Shown: positions 1-7,369 of the stretch, piece after piece
Layout: each line of letters starts with the position of its first letter
Numbering within the stretch: the first letter of the stretch is position 1
Assembly: GCA_903837135.1 (NCBI GenBank)
Contig: CAILTK010000097.1
Span: 30,980 to 94,979 of the forward strand
Source: an uncultured Caulobacterales bacterium
Lineage (GTDB): Bacteria; Pseudomonadota; Alphaproteobacteria; Caulobacterales; Caulobacteraceae
Length of the DNA: 64,000 bases
Direction: 5' to 3'
Translations under genes and position numbers: made by a program
The notes under the pieces: generated by a model
Database searches by the model: none
Seen by the model: only the letters and a program-made list of their open reading frames with translations
What the model was told of the DNA's origin: nothing

Positions 1-292
1 CGAGCGGACCCATGGCCTCGCGCATGGCCTGCTCGGAGAAGGCGTCGAGCTTGGCCTTGGCGTCGGCATGGGCGGCCATGACGAGGTCGGCCAGGGTCTC
101 GCCCTCGCCGGCCTGCAAAAGCTCGTCGGACACGGCGAGGGCGGTCATCGCGCCGGCGCCGGTGAGGCTGAGCCGCACCAGGCCGCCGCCGGAAGTTCCT
201 TCCACCGTGGTGGCGGCGATCCTCGCCTGGGCCTCGGCCAGCTTGGCCTGCATGCCCTGGGCCTGCTTCATCAGGCCGGAAAGATCTTTCAT
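1..292 (-). CDS. ybaB: YbaB/EbfC nucleoid-associated protein (3' part outside window)
   Basis: The first 97 codons of a small protein are visible; it begins [20 protein letters not shown], which is the usual N-terminal helix of the YbaB/EbfC family. Members are about 105-110 residues, so only the last dozen or so residues lie beyond the window edge. The family forms dimers that bind DNA and is thought to act as a nucleoid-associated factor. The ATG overlaps the dnaX stop codon (ATGA, 4 nt), so the two are translationally coupled. The dnaX-ybaB order, commonly followed by recR, is widespread in bacteria; whether recR follows cannot be seen. The start is set by the overlap and by the family N-terminus. 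Confidence 0.9.
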   Translation of the reverse strand, partial: MKDLSGLMKQAQGMQAKLAEAQARIAATTVEGTSGGGLVRLSLTGAGAMTALAVSDELLQAGEGETLADLVMAAHADAKAKLDAFSEQAMREAMGPL

Positions 293-2103
293 GCGTCGTC
301 GTCCTCGTCAGGCTCCACGGGCGCCGCCGTCTCGGCGCCGGGCTGCATGCGCTGGCGCACGCCGATCACTTCCGCGCCGGGGAAGGCGGTCAAGAGGGCC
401 TGCACCATCGGGTCGGCCTCGGCCTCGGCGCGAAAGGTCATGGCCTCGCGCTGTTCGCGTTCATGGGCGGTCTCGGCCCCGCCGCCGCCCTCGATCACCA
501 TTCGCCACGGCTGGCCGGTCCATTCCTTGAGCCGGTTGGACAGGCGCTGGGTCAGGTTGGCCGGGGCGCCGGGCGCGGGCGAAAAGGTGATCTGGCCGGG
601 CTTGAAGTCGACCAGCCGCACGAAGCGATCGACGTCGACCTTCAGCAGGGGGTCGCGCTTGGTCTCGATCAGCCGGACCACGTCCTCGAAGGTCTGCAGC
701 ACCGTCTGCGCCTCGGTCGTGGCGACCGGGCGCAAGGAGGGTTGGGCGTAGGCGGTGGCCGCGCCCGCGCCGCCGGCCGAGGCCCGCGTCCCCCCGTTCG
801 GCCCCGAGGGTTGCTCCGCGGGCGCCGTCGCTCGCGAGATCTCGCCGGACTGCAGCCGCTTCAGCGCCTCCTCGGGTCCCGGCAGGTCGGCCGCATAGCA
901 CAGGCGGATCAGCGCCATCTCCACCGCCGCGAAGGGATCGGGCGCGCGGCGGACCTCCTCGTGCGCCTTCAGCAGCATCGACCAGACCCGCGACAGGGTC
1001 CCGGCCGAGGCCGTGGCGCCCACGGCGGTCAGTCGCTGGGCCTGATCCGACGGCAGGTGCAGCGCCTCGGGCCCCAGAGCCTTGGCCACCGAGGCGGCGT
1101 GCGCGTGCTCCAACAGGTCGAGCATGACCAGGTCGGGGGCTGCCCCGAAGCCGTACAGGGTGCGAAAGCTGGCCAGCGCCTCGGCGGTCTGGCCCTTCAT
1201 CGTCTGCTCGAACAGGCCGATGGTCTGGGTGCGGTCGGCCAGGCCCAGCATGTCGCGCACAGTCTCAGCGCTCACCGGCTTGCCGGGTTCGGCCTGGACG
1301 ATGGCCTGGTCGAGCAGGGACTGGGCGTCGCGGACGCTGCCCTCGGCGGCGCGCGCGATCAGGCTGAGGGCCTCCGCCTCGATGTCCGACCCTTCGGCCT
1401 GACAGATGGTCTTGAGGTTGGCGGCGATCACCTCGGGCTCGACCCGGCGAAGATCGAAGCGCTGGCAGCGCGACAGGATGGTCACCGGCACCTTGCGGAT
1501 CTCGGTGGTGGCGAAGATGAATTTGACGTGGGGCGGGGGCTCCTCCAGCGTCTTCAATAGGGCGTTGAAGGCCGCCGTCGACAGCATGTGCACTTCGTCG
1601 ATGACGTAGACCTTGTAGCGCGCCTCGACCGGCGCATAGCGCGCGCCGTCGAGCAACTCGCGCATCTCGTCCACCTTGGTGCGGCTGGCCGCGTCGAGCT
1701 CGAGCACGTCCATGTGCCGGCCCTCGATGATGGCGCGGCAGTAGCGGCCCTCGACGGTAAGGTCGATCGACGGCTGGTGCACCGTGTCGCTCTCATAGTT
1801 CAGTGCGCGGGCGAGCAGGCGGGCGGTGGTGGTCTTGCCGACGCCGCGCACGCCGGTGAGCATGAAGGCGTGGGCGATCCGGCCCGAGGAGAAGGCGTTG
1901 GTGAGGGTGCGGACCATGGCCTCCTGGCCGATCAGGTCCTCGAACTTCCGCGGCCGGTACTTGCGGGCGATGACGGTATAGGCGGGCGCGTCCTCAGCCG
2001 AAGCCGGGACCGTGGAGGCCGGCGCAGGCGCGCCGCCGAACATGTCGGAGGTGTTGGCGTCCCGCTCGGGCGCCTCGGTTTCCTCGATGTCGGTCTCGGA
2101 CAT
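289..2103 (-). CDS. dnaX: DNA polymerase III subunits gamma/tau
   Basis: Clamp-loader ATPase of the replicative polymerase, 604 residues. The N-terminal ~35 residues are an acidic, low-complexity lead-in. The AAA+ module follows: Walker [13 protein letters not shown] near residue 85, Walker B/DExx VIDEVHMLS near 170, and the sensor-1 region [12 protein letters not shown] with the SRC motif ILSRCQRFD. The zinc-knuckle cysteines found in most gamma/tau proteins are reduced here (RYCRAI only), which I recall as common in alphaproteobacteria. The C-terminal third (domains III-V) is variable and includes a Gly/Ala/Pro-rich linker and an acidic tail. The stop overlaps the ybaB start. No obvious slippery A-run for programmed frameshifting was seen. 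The start at 2103 fits the family but has no strong ribosome binding site. Confidence 0.95.
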   Translation of the reverse strand: MSETDIEETEAPERDANTSDMFGGAPAPASTVPASAEDAPAYTVIARKYRPRKFEDLIGQEAMVRTLTNAFSSGRIAHAFMLTGVRGVGKTTTARLLARALNYESDTVHQPSIDLTVEGRYCRAIIEGRHMDVLELDAASRTKVDEMRELLDGARYAPVEARYKVYVIDEVHMLSTAAFNALLKTLEEPPPHVKFIFATTEIRKVPVTILSRCQRFDLRRVEPEVIAANLKTICQAEGSDIEAEALSLIARAAEGSVRDAQSLLDQAIVQAEPGKPVSAETVRDMLGLADRTQTIGLFEQTMKGQTAEALASFRTLYGFGAAPDLVMLDLLEHAHAASVAKALGPEALHLPSDQAQRLTAVGATASAGTLSRVWSMLLKAHEEVRRAPDPFAAVEMALIRLCYAADLPGPEEALKRLQSGEISRATAPAEQPSGPNGGTRASAGGAGAATAYAQPSLRPVATTEAQTVLQTFEDVVRLIETKRDPLLKVDVDRFVRLVDFKPGQITFSPAPGAPANLTQRLSNRLKEWTGQPWRMVIEGGGGAETAHEREQREAMTFRAEAEADPMVQALLTAFPGAEVIGVRQRMQPGAETAAPVEPDEDDDA

Positions 2104-2251
2104 CAGCGCCCGTCAGCCTCGTGTCCAGTGTCGCGACGTGTATGGCCGGCGTCGCAGAATCCGATCCGGGCCTGTCGAAGCCGAAGCCTGTGGAAGCCGA
2201 ACCCAGTCGAAGTATGGCCCGGCGCACAACATCCGCCGCGAAGACTGTTGT

Positions 2252-2352
2252 GGGTGGAGACCGAACGGCGACCCGAAACGGAACTCGTTACGGCTGCTTC
2301 CTTTCGGACCTGACCGGGTTGGCGAGGGCTTCGCCCACCGCCGATCTCCACG
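2252..2352 (-). ncRNA. ffs: Small signal recognition particle RNA (4.5S type)
   Basis: On the minus strand the sequence carries the hallmark SRP domain IV core: GGTCAGGTCCGAAAGGAAGC lies near 2290-2310, including the GGAA loop region and the GAAGCAGCC segment that form the Ffh-binding loops. The ends pair: 5' GTGGAGA near 2350 with 3' TCTCCAC near 2255, closing a ~100-nt hairpin typical of the short bacterial SRP RNA. It sits just upstream of dnaX on the same strand, an arrangement seen in many bacteria. The exact ends are estimates from the pairing. The RNA binds Ffh and directs ribosome-nascent chains to FtsY and the Sec translocon. Confidence 0.9.
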
Positions 2353-2355
2353 CCC

Positions 2356-2384
2356 TATATCGCAAGCCCCCGCGGCGGGCGCAA
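2356..2384 (-). promoter_or_regulatory. Probable SRP RNA promoter
   Basis: On the minus strand a -35-like TTGCGCC (2378-2384) is followed 14 nt later by GCGATATA (2356-2363), a few bases before the inferred 5' end of the SRP RNA. This is close to the Caulobacter housekeeping pattern (TTGACGS, N10-14, GCTANAWC). It is assigned by position and motif only. Confidence 0.4.
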
Positions 2385-2447
2385 GGCGAAGGGGGTCTTG
2401 GCGCGCGGTCCCTAAGCGCTAAGCTGGGAAAAACACCGAGGAAACCC

Positions 2448-3671
2448 ATGCGCTTCATCGCCACCGCCCTCTTCGCCGCCTCGCTCGCTGGCGCCGCCGC
2501 CGCCGCGCCGCCGGAAACAGCCGTCCGGCCGGCCGCGGCCAAGGCCGGCCGCACCATTGGGGCGGACGCCCTGTTCTGGACCGAGCCGCAGAAGATCGAG
2601 CGCTTCCCGGCGATGGAGACGGTGTTCGCCGTGCATACGGTCAGGCGTGGCCGGCGGGTGCATCCCCTGCCGGTGGGCGGGCCGCTGAGCGTGTCCGTGC
2701 CGATCGACGGCGCGCCGGTCAGCATCGACGCCTACATGGAGGCCAATCACACCGCCGGCCTGCTGGTGGTCCAGGACGGCCGGATCCGTCTCGAGAAATA
2801 CAAGCTCGGCTATGGTCCGACCGGCCGATGGACCTCGTTCTCGGTGGCCAAGTCGTTCACCTCGACCCTGGTCGGCGCCGCCATCAAGGACGGCTATATC
2901 CATTCGATCGAGGATCCCGTCACCCGCTACATCCCCGGCCTCAAGGGCTCGGCCTACGACGGCGTGAGCATCCGCCAGCTCCTGACCATGACCTCCGGGG
3001 TGAAGTGGAACGAGGACTACACCGATCCCAAGTCCGACGTGGCCCAGGCGTTCACTGTGACGCCCGACCCGGGCGTCGACGCCACGGTCAGCTATATGCG
3101 CAAGCTGCCCCGCGAGGCGGCGCCCGGGAGCAAGTGGGTCTACAAGACCGGCGAGACCAATCTGATCGGCGTGCTCGTCACCTCGGCCACGCATAAATCC
3201 CTGGCCGACTATCTGTCCGAGAAGATCTGGCGTCCCTTCGGCATGGAGCAGGACGCGGTCTGGATGATCGACGATCGCGGTCAGGAGGCGGGCGGCTGCT
3301 GCATCTCGGTCTCGCTGCACGACTATGCCCGGATGGGCGAACTGATCCTCGCCGACGGGCGAATCCACGGCCGCTCGATCCTGCCCGCGGGCTGGGTCGA
3401 GGCGGCGACCCACAAGGAGGTCGACACCGGCGAACCCGGCGGCGGCTACGGCTATCAGTGGTGGACCCGCGACGACGGCGCGGTGGAAGCACGCGGCATC
3501 TTCGGCCAAGGCATCCGTATCGACCCCAGGCGCAAGCTGGTGATCGTGGTGTCCAGCGCCTGGGAGCACGCCACCGACCGCAAGCAGGCGGCCGACCGCG
3601 CGGCGCTCTACGCCGCCATCAGCAAGGCCGTCGACGCGGAGGACGCGCGCGGGCCAACCCCCAATAGATGA
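2448..3671 (+). CDS. Secreted serine hydrolase, beta-lactamase/NylB-like family
   Basis: 407 residues. Residues 1-22 form a signal peptide ending in Ala-rich sequence (MRFIATALFAASLAGAAAAA). The catalytic nucleophile motif SxxK is FSVAKSF near residue 131, followed by the conserved stretch SIRQLLTMTSGVKWNEDYTD. This and the later KTGETNLIG segment are the pattern of 6-aminohexanoate-dimer hydrolase (NylB) and EstB-like esterases, relatives of class C beta-lactamases. The real substrate is unknown: an ester, a small amide or a peptidoglycan peptide are all possible. The open frame extends upstream to 2121, but that part would run antisense through the SRP RNA; the ATG at 2448 with its signal peptide is the sensible start. 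It stands alone, and a stem-loop follows 9 nt after the stop. Confidence 0.85.
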   Translation: MRFIATALFAASLAGAAAAAPPETAVRPAAAKAGRTIGADALFWTEPQKIERFPAMETVFAVHTVRRGRRVHPLPVGGPLSVSVPIDGAPVSIDAYMEANHTAGLLVVQDGRIRLEKYKLGYGPTGRWTSFSVAKSFTSTLVGAAIKDGYIHSIEDPVTRYIPGLKGSAYDGVSIRQLLTMTSGVKWNEDYTDPKSDVAQAFTVTPDPGVDATVSYMRKLPREAAPGSKWVYKTGETNLIGVLVTSATHKSLADYLSEKIWRPFGMEQDAVWMIDDRGQEAGGCCISVSLHDYARMGELILADGRIHGRSILPAGWVEAATHKEVDTGEPGGGYGYQWWTRDDGAVEARGIFGQGIRIDPRRKLVIVVSSAWEHATDRKQAADRAALYAAISKAVDAEDARGPTPNR

Positions 3672-3679
3672 CCACCAAA

Positions 3680-3737
3680 GGGAGTCATCCTCAGGCGGAC
3701 ATCCTTGAAGCGGGCAGGAGGCCCGAGCATGACTCCC
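3680..3737 (+). terminator. Long stem-loop after the serine hydrolase gene
   Basis: GGGAGTCAT at 3680-3688 pairs perfectly with ATGACTCCC at 3729-3737. The pairing continues inward with two mismatches, giving arms of about 16 nt. There is no T-run, so it may be a 3' stability structure or a palindromic repeat rather than an intrinsic terminator. Confidence 0.45.
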
Positions 3738-3876
3738 GGGGTGGTGTATAACCGTTCGACAATTCAATTGCTTGTAAGCTTGACGGACATCGCCGGCCAC
3801 GCCGGCCTTCGTGTTCGGATGGCCGCTGTCCGGTAACCGAACGTCCGCGCACGGAGCCGGTGTTGCAGTGCAGCAC

Positions 3877-3905
3877 GTGACTCGCAGGGCCGGTTCTGCT
3901 AATAG
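3877..3905 (+). promoter_or_regulatory. Candidate promoter of the cell wall hydrolase gene
   Basis: GTGACTC (3877-3883), then 14 nt, then GCTAATAG (3898-3905) resembles the Caulobacter sigma-73 pattern. Transcription would begin about 40 nt before the ATG at 3951. Evidence is motif and spacing only. Confidence 0.3.
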
Positions 3906-3950
3906 CCCGCTCAGTCAGCGCCCTTAGGCGCGCCACTCCGACGTTCAAAA

Positions 3951-5150
3951 ATGCAACCCAGCCTGTCCGCCCTTGGCGGCGCGCTGAAGCTTGGCTTCTT
4001 CGTGTCCGGCCTTACTGTCGCCTCCCTCGCCGCGCGTCTCGCCACCGCGGACACCACGCCGGGCGGGCTGCATAGGGCCGAGATCCGGGCCCTGGCGGCC
4101 AAGCTGGACGGACGGCTTTCGGACGACACCCTTCGCCGGCTGTTCGACGCCGAGAACCAGCCGTTGTTCGGCCGGTTCGACCCGGCCCAGAAGCAGGCGC
4201 CCCAACTTTCGGCCATCCATTCGTTCGAGGGTCCGGCCCCGAACCTGCACCTGTTCAGCCTCCCGCCCTCAAGCGCTCAGGTGGTCAACGCCTCGCTTCC
4301 GTTCTCGCTCGATCCCAACCCGCCGGCCCGGCCGTTCGTGTTCAAGGGCTCGGATGAGGACCGCAAGCTGGCCGTGACCTGCCTGACCCAGGCGATCTAT
4401 TTCGAAGCCGGGTTCGAGCCGGGAACCGGCCAGCAGGCCGTGGCCCAGGTCGTGCTGAACCGCATGCGCCACCCGATCTTTCCGCACTCGGTGTGCGGCG
4501 TGGTCTATCAGGGCGCCGATCAGAAGACCGGCTGCCAGTTCTCGTTCACCTGCGACGGCTCCCTGGCCAAGACGCCCCAGAAGGCGGCCTGGGACCGGGC
4601 CCGCACCGTCGCCGAACAGGCGCTCAACGGCTATGTGATGAAGGAGGTCGGCGGCGCCACCCACTATCACACCCAGTGGATCGTTCCGTGGTGGCAACCG
4701 ACGGTCTCCAAGGTGGCGCAGGTCGGCGCCCACATCTTCTACCGCTGGCAGGGCGCGCTTGGCCTGCCCGGGGCCTTCAACATGCGCTACGCCGGGAACG
4801 AGCGGGTTCGCTCGACGCCAAACGGCCCCGGCCTGGAGGGATCCGGCCTGGAGGGATCCGGCCTGCAGCTGGCCAAGGATGTCGACACGCGCGTCCACGC
4901 CGTCCTGACCGTCGCCGACGCGGCCCCGAGCCTGCAGTCGCCGACGGCGCCCATGACGCCGCGCGAGCGGCTGGCGGCGCTCGCCCAGCTGGCCAAGGCG
5001 CAGCAGGCGGCGAGCCCGATGCAAGCGTCGTCCGCCGCTCCGTCGTCCACGATCGAGACCGTGGCGCTGGGTTCGGACGTCAAGGCGGCGGTGGTCCCCG
5101 ACGTGAAGGTTGTCAGCAAGCCGACCTTCTACGGCCGGCCTAGTTTCTAA
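3951..5150 (+). CDS. SleB-like cell wall hydrolase (Hydrolase_2 family)
   Basis: 399 residues with an N-terminal hydrophobic signal/anchor (about residues 10-30). The catalytic domain (about 140-265) carries the SleB/CwlJ signature: LTQAIYFEAGFEPGTGQQAV with the putative catalytic Glu, followed by VVLNRMRHPIFPHSVCGVVY. This family cleaves peptidoglycan glycan strands, probably as a lytic transglycosylase. In non-sporulating alphaproteobacteria it is a periplasmic wall-remodelling enzyme, not a germination enzyme. A short Gly-Leu-Glu-Gly-Ser duplication follows at about residue 294, encoded by a 15-bp tandem repeat, then a long Ala/Pro/Ser/Thr-rich tail that looks disordered. nudC follows with a 46-bp gap. 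Confidence 0.85.
   Translation: MQPSLSALGGALKLGFFVSGLTVASLAARLATADTTPGGLHRAEIRALAAKLDGRLSDDTLRRLFDAENQPLFGRFDPAQKQAPQLSAIHSFEGPAPNLHLFSLPPSSAQVVNASLPFSLDPNPPARPFVFKGSDEDRKLAVTCLTQAIYFEAGFEPGTGQQAVAQVVLNRMRHPIFPHSVCGVVYQGADQKTGCQFSFTCDGSLAKTPQKAAWDRARTVAEQALNGYVMKEVGGATHYHTQWIVPWWQPTVSKVAQVGAHIFYRWQGALGLPGAFNMRYAGNERVRSTPNGPGLEGSGLEGSGLQLAKDVDTRVHAVLTVADAAPSLQSPTAPMTPRERLAALAQLAKAQQAASPMQASSAAPSSTIETVALGSDVKAAVVPDVKVVSKPTFYGRPSF
4830..4859 (+). repeat. 15-bp tandem repeat inside the SleB-like gene
   Basis: The unit GGCCTGGAGGGATCC occurs twice in direct succession, followed by a partial third copy (GGCCTG). It encodes a GLEGS repeat in the linker after the catalytic domain. In-frame units like this can change linker length without breaking the gene. 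Confidence 0.85.
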
Positions 5151-5196
5151 AGCGGCTGGCGACAGCGGCGCTCCGGCGGGTTATGAAGCGTCGCCC

Positions 5197-6123
5197 ATGC
5201 CCCTGACCGCCTACACCAACATCTTCGCCGGCAACCCCTTGGACCGGGCGAGCGATCGCCGTTCCGACCAGGCCTGGATCGCCGAGCAGTTCGCCGCCGA
5301 CACCACCCTGGCCCTGCCGGTGTGGAACGGGGCGCCGTTCATCGAGGACGACGGCAAGGGCGGGGTCCGTCTCGCCTATATTCCGCCGGGCCTGGCCGGG
5401 GAGCTTTCCGCCGGCGCCGAGCGCCTGCTGTTCCTCGGCTTGTGGAAGCAGACCGCGGTGTTCGCGGTCGATCTCGAGGGGCCGGCGGATCCGGCCGCCG
5501 CGCCGCTCGCGGGCCTCGGCCGCTTCGAGGACCTGCGCGGCCTCGCCTTGCGCCTGCCGGAGACCGAGGCGGCCATCGCCGCCACCGCCAAGGGCGTGTT
5601 CGAGTGGCGCCGGCGTCACCGGCATTGCAGCGTGTGCGGTCAGCCGTCGATGGTGGCCGACGCGGGCTGGAAACGAACCTGCCCGGCCTGCAATGCGGAC
5701 CATTTTCCGCGCACGGATCCGGTGGCGATCATGCTCGCCGCCCAGGGCGAGCGCTGCCTGCTCGGCCGCCAGGCGGCCTGGCCCAAGGGAATGTGGTCGG
5801 CGCTGGCCGGCTTCATCGAGCCCGGCGAGACCATCGAGGAAGGCTGCGCTCGCGAGCTCAAGGAGGAGGCCGGCGTGGAGGCGGTCAGCGTCCGCTATCA
5901 TTCCACCCAGCCCTGGCCCTATCCGTCCTCGCTGATGATCGGCCTGATCGCCGAAGTGGCGCCCGGCGACGCGGCGCCCAACGACAGCGAGCTCGAGGCC
6001 GTGCGCTGGTTCACCCGTGAGGAGGCCCGCGCCCTCCTCGCCGGTCAGCTCGACGGCGCCTTCGCCCCGCCCCGCCTGGCCATCGCCCACCACCTGATCA
6101 AGGCCTGGGCCGAGGGATTCTAG
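5197..6123 (+). CDS. nudC: NAD(+) diphosphatase / RNA deNADding Nudix enzyme
   Basis: 308 residues with the full NudC layout: a variable N-terminal domain, a zinc ribbon (CSVCGQ near residue 146 and CPAC near 164), then the Nudix domain. The Nudix box runs GFIEPGETIEEGCARELKEE and on to AGV (GX5EX7REUXEEXGU), and the NudC-specific TQPWPYPSS motif follows. It hydrolyses NAD(H) to NMN(H) and AMP, and NudC enzymes also remove NAD caps from RNA. The open frame begins upstream at 5110 inside the preceding gene, but ATG 5197 gives the normal N-terminus. It converges with the GNAT gene; the two stop codons share a CTAG palindrome. Confidence 0.93.
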   Translation: MPLTAYTNIFAGNPLDRASDRRSDQAWIAEQFAADTTLALPVWNGAPFIEDDGKGGVRLAYIPPGLAGELSAGAERLLFLGLWKQTAVFAVDLEGPADPAAAPLAGLGRFEDLRGLALRLPETEAAIAATAKGVFEWRRRHRHCSVCGQPSMVADAGWKRTCPACNADHFPRTDPVAIMLAAQGERCLLGRQAAWPKGMWSALAGFIEPGETIEEGCARELKEEAGVEAVSVRYHSTQPWPYPSSLMIGLIAEVAPGDAAPNDSELEAVRWFTREEARALLAGQLDGAFAPPRLAIAHHLIKAWAEGF

Positions 6124-6584
6124 AGCTCCTTGCGATAGACCAGGAAGCCGGACTTCGCCGCCACCTGGTCGTAGAGCCGCATGGCCTGCGCGTTGGTCTC
6201 GTGCGTCAGCCAGTAGACCCGCGACGACCCCGCCGCCGCCGCCCGCGCATAGACCGCCTCGATCAGGGCCCGGCCGACGCCCCGGCCCCGCGCCGCCGCA
6301 TCGGTGAACAGGTCCTGCAGATAGCAGGTCGGGGCGATCGAGATGGTGCTGCGGTGAAAGAGGTAGTGGACCAGGCCGATCAGCCGTCCGTCCGGATCCT
6401 CGGCCACCAGCGCGTGCACCGGTTCGCCGCGATCGAAGAACCGGCTCCAGGTGGTTTCGGTGATCGCGTCCGGCAGGGCGGTTGCGCCGGACCGGCCGTA
6501 GAAGGCGTTGTATCCCGCCCATAGCGGCGCCCACGCCGCGCGATCCCGCGCTTCGATCGGCCGCACCGTGACGCCATCGCTCAT
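6120..6584 (-). CDS. GNAT family N-acetyltransferase
   Basis: 154 residues, a single GNAT fold. The acetyl-CoA pyrophosphate-binding motif is RGRGVGRALIEAV near residue 100. The preceding strand (TCYLQDLFTD) and the C-terminal helix (NAQAMRLYDQV) are typical. The acceptor substrate cannot be deduced. The ribosome binding site GGGAGGGAAC sits just upstream of the ATG. It is divergent from the P-loop ATPase gene with only 38 bp between starts, and convergent with nudC, sharing 4 nt. Confidence 0.88.
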   Translation of the reverse strand: MSDGVTVRPIEARDRAAWAPLWAGYNAFYGRSGATALPDAITETTWSRFFDRGEPVHALVAEDPDGRLIGLVHYLFHRSTISIAPTCYLQDLFTDAAARGRGVGRALIEAVYARAAAAGSSRVYWLTHETNAQAMRLYDQVAAKSGFLVYRKEL

Positions 6585-6622
6585 GTTCCCTCCCGATATT
6601 CCTCAACCATACGAGAGCGTCC

Positions 6623-7156
6623 ATGAATTGCGATCGGTTCGTCATCCTGTCCGGGTGTTCGGGCGGAGGTAAATCCACGCTCCTCGCGGAACTGGCCCGG
6701 CGCGGCTTCGCCACCGTCGAAGAGCCGGGCCGGCGGATCGTCCGTGAAGAACGCGCCGGGAGCGGCGCCGCCCTGCCCTGGCGGGATATGCGCGCCTTCC
6801 TGGTCCGAGCCGTCGCCATGGCGATCGAGGACCGCAAGATGGCCGCACGCCTTCCCGGCTGGGTCTTCTTCGACCGCGGCCTGATAGACGCGGCCTCCGG
6901 CCTCGCCGCGCTCGACGGAGACGACAGCCTGACGAGCCTCGGCGAGGCGCATCGGTACTTCGGCGCCGTGTTTCTGGTCCCGCCCTGGCCGGAGATCTAC
7001 GCGACCGACTCCGAACGCCGGCACGGCTTGGCCGAGGCTCTGCCCGAATACGAGCGGCTGCGGCGGGATTACCCGCGCCTGGGCTACCAGGTCGTGGGCC
7101 TGCCCAAGGCCGATGTCGGCGCCCGCGCGGACGTCGTCCTGTCCTATCTTCGCTAG
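6623..7156 (+). CDS. Orphan P-loop ATPase/kinase-like protein
   Basis: 177 residues. The Walker A motif is GCSGGGKSTLL near residue 11, the hallmark of a small NTPase of the AAA_28/kinase-like type. A segment VFFDRGLID near residue 87 resembles the DRG motif found in nucleoside-kinase-like relatives, and VFLVPPWPEIY near 117 is typical of predicted ATPases of this group. Pathway and substrate are unknown. It lies 38 bp from the divergent GNAT start, so the two may share a control region. Its TAG stop codon is the first three bases of a palindromic repeat. Confidence 0.8.
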   Translation: MNCDRFVILSGCSGGGKSTLLAELARRGFATVEEPGRRIVREERAGSGAALPWRDMRAFLVRAVAMAIEDRKMAARLPGWVFFDRGLIDAASGLAALDGDDSLTSLGEAHRYFGAVFLVPPWPEIYATDSERRHGLAEALPEYERLRRDYPRLGYQVVGLPKADVGARADVVLSYLR

Positions 7157-7204
7157 AGCGCCGTGCGAAAAGTCGGAGCCGGCTTTCGGTCCAGCGGCGC
7201 TCTA
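7154..7204 (+). repeat. Palindromic repeat, copy A (at the ATPase stop codon)
   Basis: TAGAGCGCC at the left end mirrors GGCGCTCTA at the right end. The 43-nt core (7158-7200) matches the copy at 15061-15103 in about 39 positions and a third copy near 50370. The TAG of the left end is the stop codon of the ATPase gene. Confidence 0.85.
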
Positions 7205-7217
7205 AACTGTACATTCT

Positions 7218-7267
7218 AGAGCAAATTGTCCGCCCTTAAACGAGTCCGTTCAAGGGCGGTTTGCTCT
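7218..7267. repeat. Extended hairpin upstream of the thiolase gene
   Basis: AGAGCAAA (7218-7225) and TTTGCTCT (7260-7267) are perfect arms. Inside them CCGCCCTT pairs with AAGGGCGG, interrupted by a 4-nt bulge (TTGT) on one side. The resulting ~50-nt hairpin could end readthrough from the ATPase gene or be a dispersed repeat. Confidence 0.7.
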
Positions 7268-7318
7268 GGCCTCTTGCCTGCCGCCGCGTAAGCGCGCGTC
7301 AATGGCGGGACCGCTTTA

Positions 7319-7336
7319 ATATGATCGTCGTCATAT
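7319..7336. promoter_or_regulatory. Candidate operator of the thiolase gene
   Basis: ATATGA-TCGTCG-TCATAT is an 18-bp interrupted palindrome with perfect 6-bp arms, 34 bp before the thiolase start. The size and position suit a TetR/FadR-type repressor of fatty-acid genes; no regulator is nearby to confirm this. Confidence 0.45.
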
Positions 7337-7369
7337 CTATATCGACGTCCTGATCTGGAGGATCCCATC

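Noticed and set aside
2121..2447. N-terminal extension of the serine hydrolase
   Set aside because: It would cover the SRP RNA on the opposite strand and place the signal peptide internally; ATG 2448 is better.
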